DNA from: JAHEEL01 sp942491345
GTDB taxonomy: Bacteria; Actinomycetota; Acidimicrobiia; Spongiisociales; UBA5794
Length of the DNA stretch: 64,000 nt
Reading direction: 5' to 3'
Assembly (NCBI GenBank): GCA_942491345.1
Contig: CALOAN010000053.1
Coordinates: 186,001-250,000, forward strand
Below, in pieces: positions 17,289-25,530 of the stretch. Numbering within the stretch: the first letter of the stretch is position 1; each line of letters begins with the position of its first letter. Both the position numbers and the translations under genes were made by a program. A model generated the notes under the pieces. That model worked only from the letters and a program-made list of their open reading frames with translations. It was not told the origin of the DNA and searched no databases.

Positions 17289-18179
17289 TCAATTGCCCCG
17301 GTCTTGCATCCGCTCCTGAGCCGGCAGTGTCTCGATGTCGATTCCGACCATGGCCTCGCCAAGGTTCTTCGACACGGCGGCGATCTTGCCCGGATCCTGA
17401 TAGAAGGTGGTGGCTTCGACGATCGCCCGTGCCCGCACGTCCGGTTCGTCCGACTTGAACACACCCGAGCCGACGAAGACGCCGTCACACCCGAGCTGCA
17501 TCATCAGCGCGGCGTCTGACGGGGTTGCGATCCCGCCTGCCGCAAAATTGACGACCGGCAGTGATCCGATCTCCGCGACCTCGCGAACGAGCTCGAAGGG
17601 CGCACGAAGCTCCTTTGCGGCGTTCATCATCTCTTCAGGTTCGAGCGTTGTGAGCCAACGGATCTGACTGTTCATGAGGCGCATGTGGCGGACGGCCTCC
17701 ACGACGTTGCCGGTCCCCGGCTCACCCTTCGTCCTGATCATGGCGGCGCCTTCGCCGATCCTGCGGAGCGCTTCACCGAGATCCTTTGCACCGTTGACGA
17801 ACGGCACGGTGAACGCTCGCTTGTCGATGTGGTTCTCATCGACCGGCGTGAGTACCTCCGACTCATCGATGTAGTCGACCCCAAGAGACTCGAGCACCTG
17901 AGCCTCGACAAAGTGGCCGATCCGCGCCTTCGCCATGACCGGAATCGAGACGGCGTTGACGATCTCTTCCACCTTCGACGGGTCGGCCATCCGGGCGACG
18001 CCGCCGTGGGCGCGAATGTCGGCGGGCACACGCTCGAGCGCCATCACCGAGACGGCTCCCGCTTCCTCGGCGATCTTCGCCTGTTCGGCGTTGACGACGT
18101 CCATGATGACGCCGCCTTTCAGCATCTCGGCGAGCCCTCGCTTGACGCGATCGGTCCCGTGCTCGGTGGTGATGTCCAC
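17289..18179 (-). CDS. pdxS: pyridoxal 5'-phosphate synthase lyase subunit PdxS
   Basis: Builds PLP from ribose-5-phosphate, glyceraldehyde-3-phosphate and PdxT-derived ammonia. 296 residues forming a TIM barrel. Key lysine motifs are VMAKARIGHFVEAQ and MIRTKGEPGTGN; the phosphate loop is FAAGGIATPSDAALMMQLG. GTG start with GAGGAG 5 nt upstream. It supplies the cofactor used by the two PLP enzymes encoded at 30888-33561. Confidence 0.97.
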   Translation of the reverse strand: MDITTEHGTDRVKRGLAEMLKGGVIMDVVNAEQAKIAEEAGAVSVMALERVPADIRAHGGVARMADPSKVEEIVNAVSIPVMAKARIGHFVEAQVLESLGVDYIDESEVLTPVDENHIDKRAFTVPFVNGAKDLGEALRRIGEGAAMIRTKGEPGTGNVVEAVRHMRLMNSQIRWLTTLEPEEMMNAAKELRAPFELVREVAEIGSLPVVNFAAGGIATPSDAALMMQLGCDGVFVGSGVFKSDEPDVRARAIVEATTFYQDPGKIAAVSKNLGEAMVGIDIETLPAQERMQDRGN

Positions 18180-18242
18180 GGTGATCTCCTCAGTGTTCTG
18201 AGATTCAAGTGTACCGACGCGCCGCCTTGTAGAACCGAGGTC

Positions 18243-19289
18243 CTACATGGTCGCCTGCGCCGCGAGTGCGTCCTCATAGGCCCCGATGAACGCTGCTGTA
18301 ACGGTCGAACCGTCGAACTGCCGGACCCGCTCGGTCGCCGCCTTCCCGAGGTCGTGAGCCGCAACCGGATTCGCAAGGAGGTCAATGATCTGCTCGGCCA
18401 TATTCGCGACGTCACCGGGGTCGACGAATCGAGCCGCCGACCCCGCAACATACTCGAATGCCGGCAGCGTCGACGCAACGACGGCGCACGCCGCGGCCAT
18501 CGCCTCGGCGAGGGTGATCCCGAAGCTCTCACCGCCGAGGTTCGGGGCACAGAACACCGTTGCGGCAGCCAGCTTCTCTCGTTTCACATCGTCTCCAACC
18601 CATCCGAGGTACTGAACACCGTCACTGGGCTCGCCGCGGTCGGCACCCAAAACAGTGAGCGTCGCCTCCGGGATCGAGGCGCGCACAGCCGGCCACGCGG
18701 CGAGGAGCACCGATAGGCCCTTCCGTTCGTCGTCCCGCCCGAGAAACGCAACACGGAGCGGATCTTTGGGTCCGGTCGCGTAGCTCCCGACGTCGATCCC
18801 GTTGGGGATGATGCGGTAGTCGATGATGCCGTCAATCGCGCTTCCCGAGACGGGGCTGGTGACCGTCACGACGGACGCCCGGCGAAGCGCCATCCGCACG
18901 CCGCTCCTGCCGTGGCGGTAGATGCGGCGAACCCATGCGGGTGGATCGGCGTGGAACGTTGCGACCTTTGGCGGTCCTGCAACGCGCAACGCAGCCGGGG
19001 ATACAACGGGCATGAGCGGTTCGTGCACGTGGATGACGTCGACGCCCGCAAGGGCCCGAGCCAGGTCGCGGCCAACACGCGGGTCCAGCCGGATCGGTGT
19101 GGCCGCGCGGTTCGCCGTGATGATTCTGGTGGCTCCGAGCAAGATCGCCCCGTCCGGACCTTCGGTTCCCGGACCCACGATGACCGGATCATGCCCGGCT
19201 CCCCGCAGCCATGCGGCAAGGCGGATGACTTGGTCTTGGACGCCTCCCGGTCGACCGAGGTCGTACGGAGAGACGAGCCCGATCCTCAT
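18243..19289 (-). CDS. GT4 glycosyltransferase, PimA-like phosphatidylinositol mannosyltransferase
   Basis: 348 residues. The GT-B N-terminus MRIGLVSPYDLGRPGGVQDQVI has the GGVQ motif of PimA. The C-terminal nucleotide-sugar site is VFCAPNLGGESFGITLAEAMAAACAVVAS. It overlaps the acyltransferase by 4 bp and stands after pgsA, the same order as pgsA1-patA-pimA of mycobacteria. The inferred role is transfer of mannose from GDP-mannose to phosphatidylinositol on the inner membrane face. The sugar and acceptor are assigned from context and general similarity only. Confidence 0.85.
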   Translation of the reverse strand: MRIGLVSPYDLGRPGGVQDQVIRLAAWLRGAGHDPVIVGPGTEGPDGAILLGATRIITANRAATPIRLDPRVGRDLARALAGVDVIHVHEPLMPVVSPAALRVAGPPKVATFHADPPAWVRRIYRHGRSGVRMALRRASVVTVTSPVSGSAIDGIIDYRIIPNGIDVGSYATGPKDPLRVAFLGRDDERKGLSVLLAAWPAVRASIPEATLTVLGADRGEPSDGVQYLGWVGDDVKREKLAAATVFCAPNLGGESFGITLAEAMAAACAVVASTLPAFEYVAGSAARFVDPGDVANMAEQIIDLLANPVAAHDLGKAATERVRQFDGSTVTAAFIGAYEDALAAQATM

Positions 19290-20186
19290 TCCGATTCTTC
19301 CTCAGCCGGGATATCGGACGGCCAGTTCGGCTGGAACAGATGCCAACTGGTCGGTTGGGCCCGGATGATGTCTTCGAACTCGTACGCGAGCGCCTGGGTT
19401 CCGAGCCGGATACGTTCGGCGCGATCATCGGCGTTGGGCAGTGGCAGCTCCGGATGCACCTCGAACAGGTACCCCGGTCCGTCGTAGTAGGAACCGACCG
19501 GGAAGAGGGCCGCCCCCGTCAGCTCAACCAGCGAGTACGGCCCAGCGGGCATCGTCGTCATCTCACCGAAGAACTCGACCGGAACACCACGTCCGTTGAC
19601 GTCGCGGTCGGCGACGAGCGCAACAACCTGGCCCCTTTCGAGCGCCTTCGTGAGAGCTGTCATCGTTGAACCTCTGCCGTGAACCAGGATGTCGATGCCG
19701 AACGCGGCACGCGTTTGGATGAACCAATCGGTGATCCGCCGGTTTGGGAGGTCCTCGGCAACCGACAACACACGCAGGTTGAGCGACTCCGCGACAGCAC
19801 CTGCGACCTCCCAGTTCCCCATGTGGGGAGCCACCAACACCACGCCGCGTCCTGCCTGCTGGGCGGCATAGACGGCGTCGAGACCCGTCGCGTGGGCATT
19901 GCGAATCACCCACCCTTTTCGTCTTGGACGGAACCAGAACACTTCGGCCCAATAGCGCCCGTAGGAAGCAAACATCTCGCGCCCGGCTGCGGTGATCTGA
20001 TCCTCGCTCGGATGCCGGCCCCATGACGCGGCGCATATGTCGCCGAAGAAGCCGCATCCGCTTTCGTGCAACAAAGGACAGCCAGAAGCCGATCCAGCGC
20101 CCCCCGCCCCTCATGGCGGGCGCGGGCAGGAGTCCGAAGAGCCCGGACAGAGCCCGGTACAGAAGGTAGCCGGGTAGGCCCCTCAC
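19286..20186 (-). CDS. PatA/LpxL-type lipid acyltransferase, split by an apparent +1 frameshift
   Basis: Lysophospholipid/lipid-A-type acyltransferase that probably acylates the PimA product. The N-terminal ~54 residues (GTG 20184-20186, VRGLPGYLLYRALSGLFGLL to RRHMRRVMG) read in one frame. The catalytic part (RHPSEDQITAAGREMFASYG, then VLVAPHMGNWEVAGA with the H-x4 signature) reads in the next frame. The switch falls at a run of four C (plus strand 20019-20022). Removing one base joins the two halves, and total length 901 is 3n+1. The start overlaps the pgsA stop (GTGA) and the end overlaps pimA. It is either a sequencing indel or a real lesion. Confidence 0.82.
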
Positions 20187-20770
20187 CCTGGGAGCTGCTG
20201 CAAGGTGCGCCGCATACGCTGCAGGACCGTGAGTCCGGTGAGCGCGACGAAGATCCACAGCATGGGCTCGAGCACCGGCAGTCCGAATCCGGCGAGGATC
20301 ACGCCGGCGAGCGCCAGGATCATCCGTTCGGCTCTGCCCATCCAGCCACCACGACCTTCGGCACCCCACGATTCGGCCTTTGCCCGGACGTACGGCACGA
20401 GCAGCGAGAAGGCAAGAGCAACGAGACAGAGAATCAAGCCGACGGAATCGTCGCGGAGATACACGCCGAGGCCGACCCACACGGCCACCTCCCCGAATCG
20501 GTCCGACATCGTGTCGATGAAGGCCCCCCGGTCGGACGACACACCCTTGTAGCGCGCGAGCGGACCATCGAGAGCATCGAGCAGTACACCAAACGCCGCC
20601 GTGAAACCCCCCTGCCACAGCAGACCGTTGGCAATCAGAGCGGCACCGACAATCGTGAGGGCAAGACCGAGCACCGTGACCATCGTCGGGGTGACACCGA
20701 TCTTCCCAAGCACGCGAGCGATCGGCTTGAGAATCGGCGCAGCCTTCTTGCGCGCTTTGAGGTCGATCAT
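20183..20770 (-). CDS. pgsA: CDP-alcohol phosphatidyltransferase (PgsA/PI synthase family)
   Basis: 195 residues from MIDLKARKKAAPILKPIARVLGKIG, with AAAGG before the ATG. The family motif D-x2-DG-x2-AR-x8-G-x3-D-x3-D is complete in DALDGPLARYKGVSSDRGAF followed by IDTMSD. Multiple TM helices follow. In mycobacteria the gene in this position makes phosphatidylinositol (phosphate), which feeds PimA; synteny favours that over phosphatidylglycerophosphate synthesis. The open frame extends to 20911 but has no better start and would run into the gltA promoter. Confidence 0.9.
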   Translation of the reverse strand: MIDLKARKKAAPILKPIARVLGKIGVTPTMVTVLGLALTIVGAALIANGLLWQGGFTAAFGVLLDALDGPLARYKGVSSDRGAFIDTMSDRFGEVAVWVGLGVYLRDDSVGLILCLVALAFSLLVPYVRAKAESWGAEGRGGWMGRAERMILALAGVILAGFGLPVLEPMLWIFVALTGLTVLQRMRRTLQQLPG

Positions 20771-20802
20771 CCGGTGCCTTTCACTGGGCGAAGGTAGCAC
20801 AG

Positions 20803-20831
20803 CTGCCGCTGATCCTCGCTCCAGATACAAT
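20803..20831 (+). promoter_or_regulatory. candidate promoter of citrate synthase
   Basis: CTGCCG-N17-TACAAT on the plus strand. The expected start is near 20838, leaving a ~50-nt leader with AAAAGGAAG before the gltA ATG. The 120-bp spacer separates the divergent pgsA and gltA genes. Confidence 0.45.
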
Positions 20832-20890
20832 GGTACGCCCCGAACGATGTCGAAGCCCAAACGACACACCCGTGAAAAGGAAGTGATCAA

Positions 20891-22183
20891 ATGCCAGAGC
20901 GCCACGTGCAACTGAGTTTCGACGGAACTGACTACGTGCTCCCCGTCGCCGAACCGACCATCGGCAACCCTGGTTTGGGAATCGGTCAGCTGCGCAATGA
21001 CACCGGCGCCGTCACCTTCGATCCGGGCTTCGCGAACACCGCGGGCGCCCGCTCATCGATCACGTACATCGACGGTGGTGCAGGCGTTCTGCAACACCGC
21101 GGGTACGCCATCGAAGACCTCGCTGCCAACGCCTCGTTCCTCGAAGTTGCCTACCTCCTGCTCTTCAAGAAGCTGCCGACAAGAGCCGAACTCGATGTCT
21201 GGGAAGACTCGGTTCGTCACCACACCCTGCTGAACGAAGAGATGAAGCGATTCTTCGATGCCTTCCCGAAGAGTGCCCACCCGATGGCGATTCTGTCGTC
21301 GGCCACGAATGCCATCTCGACGTTCTACGAGGAGTTCCACGACCCGACAGATGAGCTCTCCTTCAATGAGAGCGCGCTCCGGCTGATCGCGAAGATGCCG
21401 ACGATCGCCGCTTGGGCATACAAGAAATCGACCGGGATGCCCTACTGCTACCCGCGCAACGATCTCGGGTACGTCGAGAACTTCATCCACATGATGTTCC
21501 ACTTGCCGGTCCAGCAAGAGGAGGTCGATCCGGTCCTCGTGAAGGCACTCAACGTCCTGCTCGTCCTGCACGCCGACCACGAGCAAAACTGCTCCACGGC
21601 AACGGTGCGAGGAGTTGGATCGAGCCAGGCGAACCTGTTCGCATCGGTGTCGGCGGGGATCGACGCACTGTGGGGCCCACTCCACGGCGGTGCGAACCAA
21701 CGGGTGATCGAGATGCTGCGGATGATCGTCGAAGACCCGGACGCCTCGGCCAAATCGGTGATCGCTCGTGCGAAGGATCCAGACGATCCGTTCCGGCTCA
21801 TGGGTTTCGGACACCGGGTGTACAAGAACTACGACCCGCGGGCCCGCGTGCTTCGCTCCTACGCCGACGAGGTCCTCGGCAGCATGGGCATCACCGATCC
21901 GCTCCTCGAAGTGGCGAAGGAACTCGAGCAAGCGGCGCTCGATGACCCGTACTTCGCCGACCGCAAGCTCTATCCGAACGTCGACTTCTACTCGGGGTTG
22001 ATCTTCCGTGCCTTGAAGTTCCCGACGCGGATGTTCACTGTGCTCTTCGCCATTGGGCGGCTGCCGGGATGGATGGCGCAGTGGAAAGAGATGACCGAGG
22101 ATCCAGAAACGCGCATCATGCGGCCCCGCCAGATCTACATCGGGGATATCAACAAGGAGTTCATCCCGATCGGCGAGCGGTAG
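20891..22183 (+). CDS. gltA: citrate synthase
   Basis: Condenses oxaloacetate and acetyl-CoA. 430 residues of the type II-like bacterial form, with an N-terminal beta extension (VQLSFDGTDYVLPVAEPTIG). Catalytic residues lie in HADHEQNCSTATVR (His), GFGHRVYKNYDPRA (His/Arg) and NVDFYSG (Asp). A good AAGGAAG site lies before the ATG. It is the only plus-strand gene in the first 27 kb, placed between pgsA and the thrS side of the conserved block, so it may be a lineage-specific insertion. Confidence 0.97.
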   Translation: MPERHVQLSFDGTDYVLPVAEPTIGNPGLGIGQLRNDTGAVTFDPGFANTAGARSSITYIDGGAGVLQHRGYAIEDLAANASFLEVAYLLLFKKLPTRAELDVWEDSVRHHTLLNEEMKRFFDAFPKSAHPMAILSSATNAISTFYEEFHDPTDELSFNESALRLIAKMPTIAAWAYKKSTGMPYCYPRNDLGYVENFIHMMFHLPVQQEEVDPVLVKALNVLLVLHADHEQNCSTATVRGVGSSQANLFASVSAGIDALWGPLHGGANQRVIEMLRMIVEDPDASAKSVIARAKDPDDPFRLMGFGHRVYKNYDPRARVLRSYADEVLGSMGITDPLLEVAKELEQAALDDPYFADRKLYPNVDFYSGLIFRALKFPTRMFTVLFAIGRLPGWMAQWKEMTEDPETRIMRPRQIYIGDINKEFIPIGER

Positions 22184-22270
22184 CCGGAAGGAGACACGAG
22201 ATACAAGACACGAGATACGAGACACGGAGTCTCGTCTCGGGTCTCACGTCTCGGGTCTCGAGTCTTCCGG
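22184..22270. repeat. GAGAC/ACGAGA-unit palindromic element between convergent genes
   Basis: An 87-bp imperfect palindrome bounded by CCGGAAG (22184-22190) and CTTCCGG (22264-22270). The left arm is built from GACACGAGAT-type units and the right arm from GTCTCGGGTCTC-type units, so the halves are complementary. It begins one base after the gltA stop. The last codons and stop of the opposite gene (22244) are inside it. Probable bidirectional terminator. Related elements occur at 13303-13368 and 30763-30895. Confidence 0.8.
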
Positions 22271-22759
22271 TGGCGGCGGCACGGGTTCCGCGTACTGATC
22301 CGGCACCGTGCCGTCTATTCCGTCCACCATGACCAGGGCTCGTTGGGACGGTGGGTCGTCGGCACTGAAGACCAACACGTTCCACAAAGGCCGCGCGCGC
22401 CATCCGGTGAAACCGAGCGAGGCGGACGCGTGCCCAACCGGGAAATCCACCGTCCGGTTGGCGACCTCGAGCGCCTCACCCTCACGCACCTCGAGGTTCC
22501 ACGATGCGACGAGGTGGTAGGCGCCGACGACGGCGAGCGCGGCAACCGCCGTCCACCACATCGCCGAGGGCAGAGCTCCAAGAGCGATGAGGCCCGCTAC
22601 TGCGGCAGCTCCAACGAAGTAGACGATGGCCGCCCGCTGCCGCCGGTTGGTGTCGGGAACGTGGTACTCGCCGACAACGTTCGAATCGAGATCCTCAGGT
22701 ATGGCCGCCGCTTCGGCGACGTCGGCAGGGATCTCGATCGAACGTCGGTCTTGGCTCAT
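22244..22759 (-). CDS. uncharacterised two-helix membrane protein
   Basis: 171 residues. An acidic cytoplasmic N-terminus (~45 residues) is followed by two adjacent hydrophobic helices (IVYFVGAAAVAGLIALGAL and WWTAVAALAVVGAYHLV) and a soluble C-terminal domain. It overlaps the RND exporter gene by 4 bp and is probably cotranscribed and functionally linked. The C-terminal residues DSRPET and the stop are encoded by the palindromic repeat, so the original C-terminus may have been replaced. Family not recognised. Confidence 0.72.
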   Translation of the reverse strand: MSQDRRSIEIPADVAEAAAIPEDLDSNVVGEYHVPDTNRRQRAAIVYFVGAAAVAGLIALGALPSAMWWTAVAALAVVGAYHLVASWNLEVREGEALEVANRTVDFPVGHASASLGFTGWRARPLWNVLVFSADDPPSQRALVMVDGIDGTVPDQYAEPVPPPPEDSRPET

Positions 22760-25473
22760 GCAGGTATCTCTCCGAACGCGCTCTCGACGAGCTCCGGATC
22801 AATCGTCTGCTCGCCGCGGTTGCGATGCCAGCGGTCCCACACCACCAGCATCGACGGCAACACGAGGATCGCCCCAAGCAGCGACAGCAGAATCGTGTAC
22901 GCGGTCACGAAGCCGAACTGCCGGAACGGGATCGTTGTCGACGTCATGAGAATCCCGAACCCGAAGATCGTGGTCATTGCCGAGCCGGCGAGTGCCCCGC
23001 CGGTATGCGTGAGGGTCGATTCGATCGCATCGTTCTCGTTGTCGTAGCGAATCCGGTCCTCCTCGTATCGGTGGGTCACGTGGATCATGTACGGAATTCC
23101 GATGCCGACCGCAAGCGCAGCAACCGTTGCCGTGATCGGGCCGAAGGGAATTCCGGCCGCCCACATGATCGCGAACGAGAGAACGACGACCAGCACCACA
23201 GGAAGCGTGGTGATGGCGCCGAGCATCGGGCGCCGGACCTCGAACCAGAAGTTGATGACGAGCAGGATGAGCACGGCTATCAACGTATAGAGGAGCGACG
23301 AGAGCTGTGACGTCTGAAGTGTATTGATGATTACATCGGAGATGATCGCCGTCGATGTGGGGACGACGCTCAATCCGGCGTCATCCACCGGTGCAAAAGC
23401 AGCGGCCAGGTCGGTGCGGAGCTGAGCGGCACCCGCCTCGCCGGCCTGCGTTTGAATCGAGAACAGCGCCGCCGAATACGTCCCGCTCTCGTCGAGATAG
23501 AGAACCGACGCAGCGGCTTCGGGGTCCGACGCAGACACGGCCTCGTAGAGCTGGGAGACGTCCGCGGATTCGGAGACCTTGATGCTCGTCGCCGTTATGC
23601 CAGCCGCTCCCGCTGCCTGTGCAACGGTGGGGTCGAACGACGCCGAATCCGGATTGGCGAGTCGCAGCACGAGGGCAACCGGAGATTCGGCCGCCGGGAA
23701 CTCGCCAAACTGCAGGACATTTTCGACGCCACTGAGGTTCGTGGTCGAATCGACCATCGCGTTGTATGCAGACGCCGTTGCCACATCGCCCTCGATGAAG
23801 ACTTGGCTCTCCTCTCCGAAGCCGCCGCTGTAGTCGTCGATCAGCGTCTCAAACGTTGCCCGATAGGGCGAGGTCACCGGAACGAAGTCGATGAAGCTGA
23901 AGCTCGCTTCGAGGCGGCTCGTTCCGAACGCGCCGAGGGCTCCCAAGATGAGCGCCACCACGATGGTGGGGACCGCTGCGTACTTCGCGAGCCACGAGGT
24001 ACGGCCGATCAGTCGCGGCAGGAAGCGTGCATCCCCGCCCTTGAGTGCGTCCCGGTCGAGTGTCCCTCTTCGTTCGCCGCGGCTGTCGAGCAGGAGGCGC
24101 ACCGCCGGTACAAACGTCATCATGATGAGGAACGAGGCGGTAATCCCGATCGCAGCGAGCACGCCGAACTCGCGAAGCGCGGGAATGTCGTTGAGCAAGT
24201 TGGTGAGGAATCCGACCGACGTCGTAATGGTCGCAAGAACGAGGGCGATACCAACCGTGCGAATGGCAACCGTGACAGCGTCGTCCACCGAATCCCCGGC
24301 CGAAGCATCCTCGCGATACCGCGACGTGATGTGGATCGAGTAGTCGACACCCAAGCCGATCAACAAGATCGGGAGGATCTGACTCATCGGACCGGCCTCA
24401 CCGTAGATGAGGTAGCCGAATCCGTTCATGATCATGATCGCAAAGCCGATGCCGGACATCGTGATCAGGGTGTCGGCGACGGTCCTGCGCAAGCGCCCGG
24501 TCGAGAACGACCAGACAGCGAACACGAGCACGTAGACCGACAGCGCGCCAATGAGCAGCGTCGACGTCTGCCAGTCGGCGATCGCGTCGGGGAAGAGGTC
24601 GGGGAATCCCTTTGCGAGGCCCGGAAGCACCAGCATCGTGATCGCGCCGAGCATCGCTGCGATGCCGACACCTGCGATGATCTTGTTCTTCCGCTTCTTG
24701 GGGAGAACGAGGAACACGGTGGTGAGGACCAGAAGGATGATGAATCCTGCGCTCGCGAACAGCCGGCCGATCTCAGCCTGGAATTCGTCCGTTCCTGAGA
24801 AGATCAACTCAAACGAAAATGGCTCAGCCGTGTAACCAGCCGGGAGTTCGAGCGCCGCGATGCTGTCTGCAGTAGCCAGGACCGCGTCGACGAACACCTC
24901 GTCGTCGATCTGGCCCACCGAGAACGAGATGACCAGCCCACTCGGTGAAACGAACGTGCTGCGATCGGCGCTGGTCGGCAGCAGCCCGTCGAGGAACCCT
25001 TGCTGCTCCGGGGGAATCTGGCTCAACGCCGAGGAGTAGAGCGCCTTGAACTCCTCGTCGGTGCCGGGAACCGGTGCTCCCTGCGCGATCGCCTGATCCA
25101 CGGGGCTCACGTAGGACACCACCGGGACCTGGTCCGGCGACTCCGCGAGGTATGCGGCGATCGGTTCGGCATAGATCGCCTCCTGAACCGCAGATGCGGC
25201 GGCGTACCCGTCGAGGGTGATGACGTCGCCGTCAATCGAGGAGATGATGACCTGCATCACACTCTGGGTGGTGTCGGCGCCGAAGCGGTCGGTGATGGCT
25301 TCGGCCGCGATCAGCTCGGGCGCGTCGGGAGAGAAGCTCTCATTCTGGTCCTCGGCCGGCTGGAACTGCCCGGCGAAGCCCCCGAACACGAGAGCAACCA
25401 CCACGGTCAGAATGATGATGGCCCACGGTACGCGACGCACGACCCAGGCGAGGGTGTTGACGAAACTCTTCAC
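22756..25473 (-). CDS. RND superfamily (MMPL-type) membrane exporter
   Basis: About 905 residues, with two repeats of one TM, a large extracytoplasmic domain and five TMs. N-terminal helix VPWAIIILTVVVALVFGGFAG; first sterol-sensing-like block with LLIGLGVDYSIHITSRYRED; second with ALAVGIGIPYMIHVTHRYEED. These are MMPL/patched-type features of proton-driven exporters of lipids or hydrophobic compounds. A GTG at 25473 preceded by AAAGGA is the preferred start; an ATG at 25524 is possible. Substrate unknown. The gene lies 57 bp after thrS on the same strand. Confidence 0.88.
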   Translation of the reverse strand: MKSFVNTLAWVVRRVPWAIIILTVVVALVFGGFAGQFQPAEDQNESFSPDAPELIAAEAITDRFGADTTQSVMQVIISSIDGDVITLDGYAAASAVQEAIYAEPIAAYLAESPDQVPVVSYVSPVDQAIAQGAPVPGTDEEFKALYSSALSQIPPEQQGFLDGLLPTSADRSTFVSPSGLVISFSVGQIDDEVFVDAVLATADSIAALELPAGYTAEPFSFELIFSGTDEFQAEIGRLFASAGFIILLVLTTVFLVLPKKRKNKIIAGVGIAAMLGAITMLVLPGLAKGFPDLFPDAIADWQTSTLLIGALSVYVLVFAVWSFSTGRLRRTVADTLITMSGIGFAIMIMNGFGYLIYGEAGPMSQILPILLIGLGVDYSIHITSRYREDASAGDSVDDAVTVAIRTVGIALVLATITTSVGFLTNLLNDIPALREFGVLAAIGITASFLIMMTFVPAVRLLLDSRGERRGTLDRDALKGGDARFLPRLIGRTSWLAKYAAVPTIVVALILGALGAFGTSRLEASFSFIDFVPVTSPYRATFETLIDDYSGGFGEESQVFIEGDVATASAYNAMVDSTTNLSGVENVLQFGEFPAAESPVALVLRLANPDSASFDPTVAQAAGAAGITATSIKVSESADVSQLYEAVSASDPEAAASVLYLDESGTYSAALFSIQTQAGEAGAAQLRTDLAAAFAPVDDAGLSVVPTSTAIISDVIINTLQTSQLSSLLYTLIAVLILLVINFWFEVRRPMLGAITTLPVVLVVVLSFAIMWAAGIPFGPITATVAALAVGIGIPYMIHVTHRYEEDRIRYDNENDAIESTLTHTGGALAGSAMTTIFGFGILMTSTTIPFRQFGFVTAYTILLSLLGAILVLPSMLVVWDRWHRNRGEQTIDPELVESAFGEIPA

Positions 25474-25530
25474 GGTTCCAGTTCCTTTGGTTGCAGGACG
25501 GCGACCCGAACGGTCGCCGGACAATCAGTT

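Noticed and set aside
23452..24798. Long open frame (448 codons) on the plus strand inside the RND exporter
   Set aside because: It is the complement of the exporter gene; its Arg/Glu/His-rich translation has no domain and is a typical high-GC antisense artefact.
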